This document shows, piece by piece, positions 1 to 22,318 of a stretch of 64,000 nucleotides of DNA. Position numbers and translations under genes: made by a program. Position 1 is the first letter of the stretch, and each line of letters starts with the position of its first letter. Source of the DNA: Apostichopus japonicus (lineage: Eukaryota; Echinodermata; Holothuroidea; Aspidochirotida; Stichopodidae); the NCBI RefSeq assembly GCF_037975245.1, contig NC_092567.1, positions 26,022,376 through 26,086,375 of the forward strand, in the 5' to 3' direction. The notes below the pieces were generated by a model, which was given only the letters and a program-made list of their open reading frames with translations, was not told the origin of the DNA and did not search any database.

Positions 1-1664
1 GTGGTATATTCACATAAACAGTATAGGGGTATTTATGTTCTTTTAAAGAATATCAGTGATGATTTTAACGTTGATTGTGCTCACTGTTTTAGTTCTATCG
101 GTCAGCTATGTAATATCAATAATAGTCTGACTGGATTTTGCCAGAAATAGAATAAACTATACATGCTCAAAGCAAAGAAAATGTTCCCCAACTTCATGCC
201 TGCGTTGAAGTGCACTGTATAATTCTGCTAAATGGGTGGAATAATTCATAATAAACCTCATAATACACAACTGATGTTTCCTTGTTTGAAGACAGGAAAT
301 TTGACATTTTTTGTAAGGCCTAGAAGATTAAAATGACGTTTGCAAAAGTGGTTGAACTTAACCTACTCAAAACTGCAACTACACTAGAAGCTATCGTGCA
401 GCTACTGAAGTTATGTGTACTGTAAGTAACACAGTAGGCCTAGTAGTAGTAGTACTAGCCTGTAGTATAGGCTAAATGTGAAGTTAACATACACCACCAT
501 AAAAATTACAACTTGACTATGAAAGACCTAACTTAGGCTTGAGATATATATTCGATAATGTTTTTATAAAACTGCAATACCATTATACCTTTAACTCTGT
601 ATTCACACGATTGCGATGTGCTGTGTAACAACTGCACATGTACATGGGCTAGCCTATACTTATGTAGCCTAACTAGTTCCAGTACAAGAGTAAAGTACGC
701 AATGTAGTGCGATTACTTAGCAGGTGGAAAACTAGTCCTAAAATCACACATTAATAGCTCACGTTAGGCTACAGACGCTTATGACTAAAACGACATAGTT
801 TTACGTTAAGAAAGAGGCGTACTTCGTCGTGAAAGTCACAACTGTTACAACATCAGCTTGTATTATTTCAACAATTAAATAAATTTCTACCATATTATTT
901 ACCCAGGTTTTTAATTATTTGCCCATTTTGCGAAATAAGAACGAAAATACAAGCAAATAAAGTAGGAAGAAAGCATTCGTACTCACAGAAGTTTTTCCAC
1001 TCTTTTGTCTATCGAACCGGAAGTAAAGTGAGATTGTAACAAGAGATTTATGCACCCATGTAGCAGCTAACAGTCAATTTCCAACGATTACGTGAGTCAG
1101 CTATCTGGCTTGTGAACTTTCTTTTCCGTTAATGATCGAGTAGGGTAATACAGGGGGACACATGAGAGGGATTAGAAAGGTAACAAAGAAAGAAAAACAG
1201 GCAGATTTGTTTTGTCCCGTATTTAGGTTTGCAATCTGATACATACCGAAGTGATGCATAGATTATCTTGGTGTACTTCAGTTTTCAAGTTTCTGTTTTT
1301 GTCATATGGTGAAGGGGTATTTATTGGAGGGATCGGGGTAGGGGAGGGGTATATGTTACTGATTCTCACACTTAATCGTGGCGGGTATAGGAACAGATAC
1401 ATGGGATGCGCTAGTCTGATTGGACAAATTGGTACATTTAATAAAGAGGACGAAATATACACCAACTATACTGAATTCAGGCATAATGCAGGTATACATG
1501 CGTCAATCCTGGTTGGGGGGGGGGGTGAAATGTCCCCATCACTTTTTTAAATAGGGGAACACAATATAAAATGGCCCTACTTGTGCACATTTTAAAACCA
1601 CTTTCCTATACTGGATTATAATTTGTTACAACTCTAATATTCCTCCCTATGTAAAATTCTTAAA
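1..1664. other. Intergenic, no gene recognised
   Basis: No ORF with coding character or splice-bounded exon was recognised. The stretch near 1000-1050 read on the minus strand has an ETS-like ACTTCCGG followed by a good donor (GTGAGTACG at about 978-986), which could be a non-coding first exon of a gene running off the left edge, but nothing supports this further. A 10-base G run lies near 1516. Confidence 0.5.
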
Positions 1665-1673
1665 GATCGCGAG

Positions 1674-2304
1674 CAAGGGCGGCGGAAGCACTTTTAATCT
1701 GGGGGGGCACCGACATCAAAGGGCACTTTGCAGAAATTTGATTCGACTGATTCAGCCTTATATTAAGTACCCTTTATAACTCTTATTGTATTATCTTATT
1801 TGCGTATACACATCACTCCATCAACGCCCCCCCCCCCCCTCCAAGGAAAATATGCATAATAGCAGTAGCACTGCAATATCCAAAGTTTTCTTTTGAGACA
1901 AAATGAGGTTAAATCATGCTAGTTGCTAATGTAGGAATCTTCCGAATTAGAATTTATTTCTTGTCAATATCTTAACATTTTTTTCCATTCGAAATAGCTT
2001 GAGTTTGACCCACATAAATTCATTAAAAGTCAGGGGCGTGGCCAGGATTTGCAAAGTTGTATGAACGACTATCTGAGCGGAGCGCCACCATCGGTTGGCG
2101 CGGAGCGTACAAGAAAATTTTTGGTTTTACAAACCCCTCAGATGGCTGGAAATGGCCCTTCTCGAGCGTTCATTCTGGTTCCCTGGCCTCTTGCTAACTT
2201 GAGACACCTCAATTTTTATGTAGAAAAAGGGCACATTTTTAACCTGAGGAAAAGTGGGGGGGGGGGCACGTTCCCCCTGTGCCCCCCCGGTTCCGCCGCC
2301 CTTG
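1674..2304. mobile_element. hAT-like non-autonomous DNA element with 8-bp TSD
   Basis: Terminal inverted repeats CAAGGGCGGCGGAA (1674-1687) and its exact reverse complement (ending 2304) are flanked by the identical 8-mer ATCGCGAG at 1666-1673 and 2305-2312. An 8-bp TSD with a TIR starting CA is typical of hAT transposons. No transposase is encoded. The right part (from about 2033, starting CAGGGGCGTGGCCAGG) resembles the separate element at 15042-15322 and shares the body motif around AGCGCCACCAT and AGCGTACAAGAAAATTTT. The element may therefore be composite or nested. G and C homopolymers sit near both ends. Confidence 0.8.
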
Positions 2305-2885
2305 ATCGCGAGTTCAGTCAGTCGACAGGAACTGTATGATTTCTGTACATGAATGATGGATTTGTACCGCATGCGCTGTCCAAAATGGCTCATTTGGCTA
2401 TGCCACAAGCACGAGATACGTGTCCCATCTAACACACACACAATACGTACGCATACACAGTGTATGAGTGATATATGCTACGACAAGTTCGTATGTATTC
2501 TGTTGTATAGCTGTAGGGTGTTAAAAAATGGTAAGTTTGAAATGTTTTACTTTAATTTTAAGGTTAATTGGGTGGTAGAATATGTGCAGTGAGCCTGCTT
2601 GCGAACGTGGTGACAAGGTGTTGGCCCAATAAGGTGCGCTTGGGATCTTCCGGCCCTGACCCACTGGGTAGCTATTGATCATTATAGGCCTGAATCATGC
2701 AATGACCAGCTTCCATTGTCACGGGGAAACCAGTGCACACGGTTATTTTCCGAAACTTGATGCAACATCAAGTTACGAAATAGTGGGCTACCTAACATGA
2801 ATTTAGAGGGGGGGGGGGGGGTGGTATAGATGCATGGTCACAGCAAGAAAGAAATTACACAAAATTCAATGGTATTCCAATTCTA

Positions 2886-3171
2886 CGGTGGCGTAATAGC
2901 AACATAGGGGGAAAAGGGAGTATTCAAATCTCAAAACGTGGGACTTTTTATCTCAAAATGAGGACTTTTTACCTCAATTTTTTTTTTCAATAAAAAGTAA
3001 ACATTTTGAGATGAAAAGTCAAAATTTTGTCATTAAAAGTCAAAATTTAAGATAAAAAGTCTTAAAGTCCTCTCTCGTCATTCCAACTTACTTTTACACA
3101 GGATAAGAAGTCAAAATGTTGAGATTTGAAGACACTTTTGTTCTTTCCTATATGTCCTTATTGGGCCACCG
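2886..3171. mobile_element. Tc1/mariner-like MITE with TA target site
   Basis: The ends are inverted copies of CGGTGGC followed by a diverged AATA-rich stretch, and TA dinucleotides flank both sides (2884-2885 and 3172-3173). The interior is a foldback rich in GGACTTTTTATCTCAAA-type motifs and their complements, so most of the 286-bp element could pair with itself. It has no coding capacity. The family assignment rests only on the TA duplication and the short size. Confidence 0.6.
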
Positions 3172-3173
3172 TA

Positions 3174-13099
<9,926 letters not shown>

Positions 13100-14459
13100 T
13101 ATTTCTAGTTTCCTTTCTTAATCTACCTTTGGGAACGTAAAGGGAAAATAACGGCAATATGTCAATATAAGGTAAGAAATATCGTAACAAGTGTTATTAT
13201 TTTAAATATAAAAAAATAATACAAAAATATTTCCCTCTTTGATCCTGACATTTTAGTGAGAAATGTGAAATATATCGTATCTAACTCCTGGCTCCCATTT
13301 TAAGTATCGCAACAGTAATGTACTACGTAAGTGTGCCTATGCAGGGTCGGCGGGAAGAGGAATATTTAAATGTCGATAACTTTGGTCTGAATCAATAAAG
13401 TCCTTTTGGTAAGTAGCGACCGATCACTTCGTCGGATAATTCATCAACTATCTTAATTAAGCCTGACCCATATATCTCCGTGCGTCCCTTTGGACCTACC
13501 CAAAGGTTTGCTTTATATAATCTAAACAGATCATCATTAATTTAGCATTTAAAGGAACATTCCAGTTATTTAGAAAGCGTTATAGGTAAATACTTTGAAA
13601 ACCGAAAAGCTATGAAAAACATTACTATAGCATTCAACTGGTAATGTTATTGCATGTCCCTTGGACTTTGACATCTCAAGACTATACTTATGACTGAATC
13701 CATCCTTTATTTGACGTATTATTCAGTCATATTAACAATATACATATTCATTTATACATATTCATTTATACAAATTCATTTATACATATTCATTTCTATA
13801 CAGACTTACCTCTGCCCAAAATCCTACAAACTAAGGCGACAAGGTATATATCTTCTTACGAACACAATACTGACTTTATTTTACGATCTCTAATATAGCT
13901 ATGAAGCGTTTAGCTGAAAGTGAATCTATAGAATAAAACTAATGTGTAGATATCATCGAGATCTAATCGAGAACTAATCGAGATCAAATGGGTGACTTGT
14001 CCATGACAAGTTAATGAACTGTACAAAGGCGGTTTCATACATTGAGGGTTCTTTTGATATGTTGCAATAACCATTTACATACTAAATAGAGACACCATAC
14101 CTAGAATTCATTTGAGTAAGAGGAAGCGTTGATTAAGTCATGGTTTCGGAGTTTTATTATTGCAATTTTCTGCTCTCCCATTCCCACTCCCTATCTCTCT
14201 GTTTGTCCCTCTATCTCTCTCCCTGTTTGATTTCCTTGAAATAATTTCATATTTTCTTTGCAAGAGAACCATAAGCTGGCGTCACCATCGTGATTTCATT
14301 CTAGGCGCAATTATCTGGATACATGAGTTATGCAATCATGCAGTCATGCGAACATGACCATGATTCGGTCATGGGTGTCTATCGGCAATAGGGCGTTTGG
14401 TGCTTTTTTTGGCCATTTATCTATCGTGGGTTTGGCTAATAGTGTATATGTGGATCACA
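13100..14459. other. Intergenic, upstream of the SNARE-like gene
   Basis: No gene recognised. A short 15-bp tandem repeat (TATTCATTTATACA type) occurs at about 13740-13800. The 5' UTR and promoter of the minus-strand SNARE-like gene should lie just above 13099, but no TATA box or other element could be assigned. Confidence 0.4.
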
Positions 14460-14474
14460 TCTTAGGGCGAAGGT

Positions 14475-14665
14475 TGGATGAGGAGAAAGGCTGATATTGT
14501 GTATACCACAGTATCTGTCGGGGGTATAGGACGGATGGTGTGTGGACCACCGTATCTGTCGGGAAGGAAGGGCTTATTGTGTGTGGACCACAGTGCCTGT
14601 CGGGAGGTAGGGCTGATGGTGTGTGGACCACAGTGTATGTCGGGCGCTAAGGCCTGATGATTGGG
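14475..14665. repeat. About 50-bp minisatellite, 4 diverged copies
   Basis: Units built on GTGTGGACCACAGT followed by TGTCGGG and a GGGCTGATG spacer, repeated four times with substitutions and followed by a G run at about 14660-14671. The minus-strand open frame across it simply reads the repeat. Confidence 0.8.
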
Positions 14666-15041
14666 GGGGGGGGGTTGGTGGCTGAAATTCCAACTGGATG
14701 GGTTTTGAAGACAGAAAATTTCGACTGCTGCCTTGTTTTTTTGGCGGGGCGGGCTATTGCTCACTCACATGAACAATCTGCATATCACCTTCGCCAAGGA
14801 CCAATATAGTTCTTAGAAATAAGTATAAAAAATATACTGTAGAAACATACAGTCAGTGGTTGCGGTTCTCACGTAGGCCTATATATAAATTCGATATGGA
14901 CAAATTCGGTGGCGATATACTCCAACCCGTATTAACTTATAATCTGATAGTTAACTCTGCTCTAAGATGAATATACAAAGTTCGCAGATAAAACAACTAC
15001 AACCGTAACTAAAATTAGTAGTGTTTTCGTGACAGCCATAT

Positions 15042-15322
15042 AAGGCGCGTAGCCAGGAATTTGCCAAGGGATGGCGAAACTGTAGATTCGGCATTGCAAA
15101 CTATCTAAGCGTAGCGCCACCATGTTTGGCGCGAAGCGTACAAGAAAATTTTGGCTGAAAATGCCTCCCAGATCGCTGGAAATGGCACTTCCCAAAGCCT
15201 TGTTAGTTGCATCTTAGCATTTTCTCTTTTGAAAATACTAGCGATATCATAAGAAACATTAAAATATAAATAAAAAATGGGGGCGAAGGGGGCAGACGCC
15301 CCCCCCCTTGGCTACGCGCCTG
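15042..15322. mobile_element. hAT-like MITE with 8-bp TSD
   Basis: The TIRs are AAGGCGCGTAGCCA (15042) and the reverse complement of CAGGCGCGTAGCCA (ending 15322), differing only at the first base. The octamer AGCCATAT flanks both sides (15034-15041, 15323-15330). The body shares AGCGCCACCAT and AGCGTACAAGAAAATTTT with the right half of the element at 1674-2304. At 281 bp with no coding capacity it is non-autonomous. Confidence 0.85.
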
Positions 15323-15330
15323 AGCCATAT

Positions 15331-18300
15331 GCATATAAAATAGCTATAAAGGGCGCTAATATTCAATTTTAGTTAGTCTGACTCTACCAATGGGAAACCG
15401 TAGCCGGGAAATATCCCTGTGACGGGAAGGATGCAGTTAAGGAACATACTAACTACCGCCCACATGTTACATACACCAAATTATAAACCCAATAATTTTT
15501 AAAGTGCAACCTTCGATGTGATATAATCGAGAGGTTTCTCAACATCATGGATTTCTCGGCCACTTGAATAATAATAATAATAATAACATGTTTTGGCAAC
15601 CTGAGGCTCTTTGATGCCGAACTGGAAAGACAAATTCAGTCTCTTTGTGTGAAAATATTAAAACAATGATTACTAATTATCGACTCTATTTTTGACTGAT
15701 ATATTTGTGATTACACACTATTAATAAAAATGCTTCAAAGTGAATATCTACCCTGCGTGGGCGAGGTGGGCGAAGTGGGCGAGGTGGGGACGTAGAGTGA
15801 GGGGCTATATGTTGCTTGCACTCTGTGAATAAGCTGGTACTCAATTTGAAGCACAGTTAACATCTAGTATTCTAGTGACTGGACCTAAAACTTGACGAGA
15901 GCAAATGGGCTTCAAAATATAGAACAGAACTTTGGTGAAAATATTAAATATAGAATTCAACTGTATAGAAATTCGTTCATATACCGCGCAGCAATGTTTA
16001 TACAATTTGATAGTTTAGAACCTTTATTATAGTTTCGGTAATGACTGTTTCATCATTTTATGTTTAAACCATTTAACAATCTTATTTCTTTCACTTACCA
16101 TTTACCATATCATTTTTTAATCTTAACAAGAACTGTTTTTTTTTATGTACGTCTATTTATAAATATTTTATATTTATACTGGTTTAAAATAAATCGAAAA
16201 TCGAAAAAGAAAACTTACATATCAGTTTGGCATTCTGGGACTATGTCTCCGTCAATGAAAATCCATCCTGATTGTTCAAGACTCTATTGACTGCATAAAG
16301 TATATATGGGACATGAATTGCCTCCTTGGTGAAGTTGATGGAACAAGAATAATGATAATAAATATACGTCCTGTTTGTTTTTGATCTTGTGATGGTAAAG
16401 AAAACCTACACAAAGAGATCGAAGTTGATGTTACTTCTGAATATCCGTGTTTGATCTATAAACTGGATGCACAAAACACATTATTGAAGACGAAACATAC
16501 AGATTTAACATTTTCCACCGAAAACGCAAAACTAATAATATCGCTTTGTTTTGTTGTTGTATAAAAGACAGATTGATTTTACATGCACAGGTTTAACACA
16601 CAGTCTAGGAGCTGCACTCTTGAAACTCAAATACCAAATGGATTTGTTTACAAATTTGTGGTTGTTTGAACCATGGAGGTAAAGTTTGAACAAGCTTACT
16701 CGTTTCCTATATCGGAAATAGCTGTTCCTGTCCTTCATTCTAAGGTGCTAACGAAAACAGCTTTTAGTTCCAGCAGTCATAGACTGGAAGTATAGTCTAC
16801 ATTAATGACAGGGAGTGTATAATCAGGGAGCTGCTACTCTAACATGCTCCCTGGTATAACAGTAGCGTGTGTAAGTTGGAAGGGGGTAAGGGCTACTAGC
16901 GGGCTATGGACCCACCTCTCTGGTCAGTAAGACATCGTTTCCAGTCGGTGGATTTCTACATTCGGTCGGGTATGTCTAGGCCTATATAGTTTGTTTGATT
17001 TTTATTTTATTCGCACTCAGATTGTTCAAAATACAAAAAAAAGCAAAAATACAAAGATATAATAAACAAATAGGACGGAATTGAAAAGAACAAAAAGAGT
17101 AACAGGAGCTAAACCCATTGGGCAGACTGAACGTCGGCACATTTCCAATGGGGCCCTATAGACGAAAAATTGCACTTTCAATGGTAAATAATAATGAAAC
17201 CAATAAATAAGACTCAAAAAACGTACATATTACACAAAATACTGAAAAGCGCCCCCTCTCCTCACACCCTAACTTACATGAGATGATTCCTTAACTCAGC
17301 TTTAACAAGATGAGAAGGTTTGATGGATTTGAACATGATTTAGAAGAGCATTCCAAACCTGAATTGCCGTGAAGTAGAAAGTAGAGCTAACTCCACACTT
17401 AGAATCAATAACATAGAAATTGTGATGTCTTGAACGATGTCTTGAAGTATATGAAACCATGAAGAATGGTGCATGCATGTGTACATAACAAGACATAGAA
17501 GTTTGGAATCCCTTTGAAATCATGCGCCCGTAACTGAGGCGATATGTAGGGCTAAGATAACGGAAAAACTACGAGGAAAAGGTATTTAGTAAAACGATTA
17601 ACTATTAATATGAGTGGCGTTTCAATATACTCTTCAGCTAAACTGAAGTAATAGAATATTTAATATCTGAAAAAAGAGGTGAATATATGATAAACAATTA
17701 ATTATCATTAGTTATTCGTTAATTATTCATTAATTAAGATATGTTGGGTGAAAAAAATATCTAGTTAGGTTATGTTGCTCAGTTGTAATCATGATGTTCG
17801 AATCGTGATTTTCAAGGATTATCAAATAACCTTAAAATAGACATGACCTTATTATTTCGGATGACATTGCGAAATGAAGATTCCCCTTTTCAATTCAACC
17901 ATGCACATAGGAAGCCGTGAAGCAAGTGAAATGTGGAACTTGGCTAACAAATTCATACAGTACAAATTCGTGTCAATGGGATGTGTGGGGGTGTGTTTAT
18001 CGGTGTGTTTATCGTTGTGTTATGATTATACGATCAACGTGACTATATTATCTTCAAATGAAAAAGTAGCAAAGGTCCCCAAATTGGTATATGTCATAAT
18101 CATCATCAGATGTCACGTGGTATATCATTGGAGTACTATGCACAGCTCTGTGTTGACTATAACCCCCATGTGATCACTGTAATTAATGTTATGTTGACAA
18201 CGGCTTCCACTTTTCATCCCTCGACAAGAGGTGCAGCGGAGCCGGGAGGCACGTTCAGTTTTGTGAAAAACCTCAGAATTAATAACTTAGAAATGCCCCT

Positions 18301-18740
18301 GTGTTAATGAAAAGTACCCAATTTATATGTTTGTAGTTTTAACAAAGCGATCCCTTTGTTATATTAAAGGTGCCCATTTGTTGAGAAGTTAAGTAAATAA
18401 GGTACTTAAACTGTGCTCTTTTGTTGGGAAATAATCGGACATATAAATAACAAAAGTTGAAAGACAATTAAATAAGAGCATTTACGGTACAGACGGTCCA
18501 TTTCATCAGGAAGTTTTGAAGTGATTTTGTGGTTTGCCCCTTCAAATAAAATTTCCTCAAACCACATACCGCCCCTCGAGGTTTCTCCAGGCACCATCCC
18601 TCCCCTCACAATGACCAAACAATGTTGAACCCTCTACCGCCGTCGCTGTCCACGACACAATGCTTGAAGCTTTATTCAGCAGGACAACATGCATTGTAAC
18701 ATGTAGTAGGCTCTTTGTTTTGCCGATTTGCTGGTTCCTA
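15331..18740. other. Intergenic, no gene recognised
   Basis: AT-rich sequence with an (AAT)n run near 15568-15585 and a short GGGCGAGGTGGGCGAAGTGG repeat near 15758. No ORF here has splice context or recognisable protein similarity. Confidence 0.5.
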
Positions 18741-19133
18741 TGTAACTGACCATGCTTACATTGTGTACTTTTGAAAATGCAATATTTTCTCATTGACCAT
18801 GGGTACAGTCCCAAGTGTATCCAACAGTACAATGTCATATATCTGATCTCTTGTAGAGTTTGCGGCATCCAGTATGTTGGCGAAACCAAAACCACCCTCC
18901 AGAAGCGTTTTTATGGTCACAGATCCACAGTCAGCACCATGAAGACTGAGACCCCAGTTGGAGAACACTTTAACCTTCCCAACCATACAATTAATGACAT
19001 GTCCCTCAGGGGATTGAACCCCTAGGTAGCCGTCCTGACCCACTGAGTACGAATCAGCAGAGAGAGGCTGTGGATGCAATGCCTTCGCTCCGTTCAACCT
19101 CATGGGCTCAACATTCAGGAAGGACATGACTAA
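18741..19133 (+). pseudogene. Penelope-like retrotransposon fragment, GIY-YIG endonuclease end
   Basis: One plus-strand frame encodes a cysteine knuckle (C...C..C), then VIYLISCRVCGIQYVGETKT, a segment with FYGHRS, and PVGEHFNLPNH. These are hallmarks of the GIY-YIG endonuclease at the C-terminus of Penelope-like element proteins (catalytic GIY/YVG motif, the Arg of the KRF helix, and the closing E and N/H). The frame continues to a typical end (RISRERLWMQCLRS, then PHGLNI). It is broken by stops at 18747, 19023 and 19044 and has no reverse transcriptase part, so it is a 5'-truncated dead copy. The endonuclease would have nicked target DNA for retrotransposition. Confidence 0.85.
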
Positions 19134-21839
19134 CTTTTTCTTCTGTCCCCCCTCCTTCTCGTGTAGTAGTGTATAAATAGAGGTAGTGAGAGCGTTTAAA
19201 ACAGGGCTCCTCTCCTCCCCACCCGTCTACCCAGGCTCACCTACCCCCAGAGAAATAATAGCATCATTCATCATACAACCACAATCCACTTCATACCAGT
19301 TTATTCCTTGAACACCAGGAGGTCTCAATAGGCGGTCCTTGGGCCAAATCTCGAGAAAATCTCAGTTGGCCCGCGACAAAGTACATACATACCAGTGCCA
19401 CACCATGCCACAACATACCACACCATAGGTATATGCACATGAACTTTCTGCTACCTCTTCACTTTCACTTCATCCTAATAACTTCCTCTATCAACTGGTT
19501 ATGCCTCAAGCCGCACCATTACTCTGACGTCACTCGTCAGATACACTACGGAAGCCTAATAGTGCCATGCAAATAAAAAATTATTAATTTGTTATTCCAT
19601 ATTATTAATCTGTTATTACGAGTTTGTTTTGTTTTGTAGTTTAGCAACACGTGATGATTCAAAGTTCCTGGATGGTTACGTCACTTTTCAAACCATGGGA
19701 AATGTTAACCTGACTCAAAGATTAAACATCATCAATTCCTATACAACACTTCCATATCATTCTTTTACTAAACCTACAGTCAACAAATGTGCAATTAAGC
19801 AAGCCCGGTAGATTTCATTTTAAATTCATTTATTTGTTTTATCGCCAATTGTGAACAATCTGATGGATTTTGATGGATTTCATTACCCGCCGATGGTAGC
19901 TCCCCCCGACCCCACCCCTCCCTACCTCTATTGATGCAGTTGACGTCTAAACTGAAGTTTTAAGTTGGAGGACTCTCTAAAATGGATCCTTCACGATCCC
20001 ACAGCCACACGCCTTGTCCGAGAAAAATTGCTCCACCTACGTAACGTCCATCAAGTTACATACCACTTTACAAAAACCAGTTGAGGGATATTTGGAATTT
20101 GGCCCCTGTCCACTTGAATATGGTCACGTGACTAGTACAGAACGACATGATGGAGCGAGGTGGGGTGTGAGGGAAGGGGGATGGATATCTTCATCATAGC
20201 ATGGAACTTGTTTGAAATTGTTTGTTTTTTAAATTTATTTGTAGTAGTGAAGTGCTATGAACAAGCAAACTACTGCATCCACATGTGGCGATGAAACAGT
20301 TAAGTCGCTTCCCACACTGTAGGATAACAATGGATTGAATGGAAAACACTGGAAGCTAAGTTCAAGAACTTCTCAATTCTTCTTCTCAAGGGTTCCAAGA
20401 ATGTAGTCATCAGGTGAAAGTGAAAACAAGCTGGGCTAATCGAAAAGTGAGTAAGTTTCGACTTCATACCGTTTCTTATAGCCATTGATATAGCTTATAT
20501 GCTAGAAAGTCTGTAATGGTCACATTTGGTCCTTTAAGTAAGTAAGTAAAACTTTATTGCTCCATAAAATCGGAAATTTCGATACTCGCACATTATAAGA
20601 AATACAAAAATATATATAAAACTATATTCAAAATTTGTTTTATCTATAACATATGCTATTTTCACATGACATGCTAGGAGATACAGTAAATAACTTGAAG
20701 TGCTCATGTTGTGGTTACTGGGAGATACTTTGGTAATAGTTTCAAATTAAGAAGGATTAACTTGATTTAAAGCAAAGTAAAATTTTCGTTCAAGAAATTC
20801 TTTGAAAAGAAATTGTTAAAGAAAAAGAATATAACAAAACGACAGACAATGAATTTACAGGAAAATTTTGTTTCTTAATTTTATTGTTCTGATTTACACT
20901 TTTATTTACAAGTTCTGATTTACACTTTTTATGCATTCATTGATATATTGAAAGAATTGTATTGTACTGGCTTCAGATCAGCAACTGACATACATTGAAT
21001 GGAAGCTGTGGGAGAGGGGTGTGGGAGGGGGATGTAGGGGAGGGGTGGGGAGAGGGGTGGGGGATTGTCAGCTGAATCATGTGTTGTTTGGGTCTTAGTA
21101 ATCATTATGTTACCACATAATCCATACTAGTCAATGACCTGTACACGATGCTACTTGAAAGCTACTAAGCATTAGCAAGGAGGTGCATTACTGTTTTAAA
21201 CTCTATATCTGAAGTATTGTTGATTGCAGTATGAAACATCTTCTTATTTTTTAAATATTTAATACACCCTTTGTGCAAAATTAACATAAATCAAGAAAAC
21301 CTCATGGTTGGGTTATTTTCTTCCAGCAATCATCTAATGTGCTTACAGACTTGTTCATCACATTCTAAACTGTTTCAGTGGAAGTGTCAAACACAATCGA
21401 GTTAAATACTCAAGTTAAGCTAAACTAGGTTCTTTTAACCGCAATATTATTCATATTGCTTCATTCATAAAGCTGAGTTTTGCAGTGGAAGTAAAATTCA
21501 TACAGAGCTAACAGTGAAACGCTCAATGTAAGGTGATTCATATAGGTTCTTTCATAGTTGCATTTATAATCATATGCATATGACTTCAATGATAAGTTTC
21601 AAGATGCAAATTGCCTTTAATAGCAAGAACAATTTATAAAACCAAGGTGATACAGGACTCATGCAGCTACCATTTCAGTTAAGACTAAATGATACACATG
21701 ACAAACATGGCCATTTAACCATGTAATAAAAACATGACCCACATTGAAGTTGTCAAAGCTGATGGTTTCTGGTCACTTGTATTGAGAGGTTAGTACTAAA
21801 ACCAGCTATGATGATGATCTCACATAAAATGGAGATTCC
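19134..21839. other. Intergenic, no gene recognised
   Basis: Contains a C-rich stretch (about 19190-19250) and a GGGGTGGGAG-rich stretch (about 21010-21065). Scattered ORFs under 70 codons have no coding signs. Confidence 0.5.
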
Positions 21840-22318
21840 TCATGCTATGTGTCAGGAGCTGTATGTGTCCAGTGGTATTTATTGTTACTTGTTTCAGTAG
21901 TATAAACTGAGATAAGCTTCACTATACGTGTCCAGTGGTATTTATTACAATGTTTCATTGTTTCAGTAGTATAAACTATGTGTCAGTAGCTGTACGTGTC
22001 CAGTGGTATTAATTGTTACATTGTTTCAGTAGTATAAACTGAGATAAGCTTCACTATACGTGTCCAGTGGTATTTATTACAATGTTTCATTGTTTCAGTA
22101 GTATAAACTATGTGTCAGTAGCTGTACGTGTCAAGTGGTATTAATTGTTACATTGTTTCAGTAATATAAACTGAGATAAGCTTCACTATACGTGTCCAGT
22201 GGTATTTATTACAATGTTTCATTGTTTCAGTAGTATAAACTATGTGTCAGTAGCTGTACGTGTCCAGTAGTATTTATTGTTACATTGTTTCAGTAATATA
22301 AACTGAGATAAGCTTCCC
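21840..22318. repeat. 131-bp tandem repeat containing copies of the CIMAP3 stop-codon region
   Basis: Three and a half units of about 131 bp, carrying TGTGTCAGTAGCTGTACGTG, CAGTGGTATTTATTACAATG, and a GAGATAAGCTTCACTATACG block. The last block is the reverse complement of the final codons of the CIMAP3 gene (EAYLSLYY and stop). The array begins inside the terminal exon and extends into the 3' UTR or flank. Confidence 0.85.
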
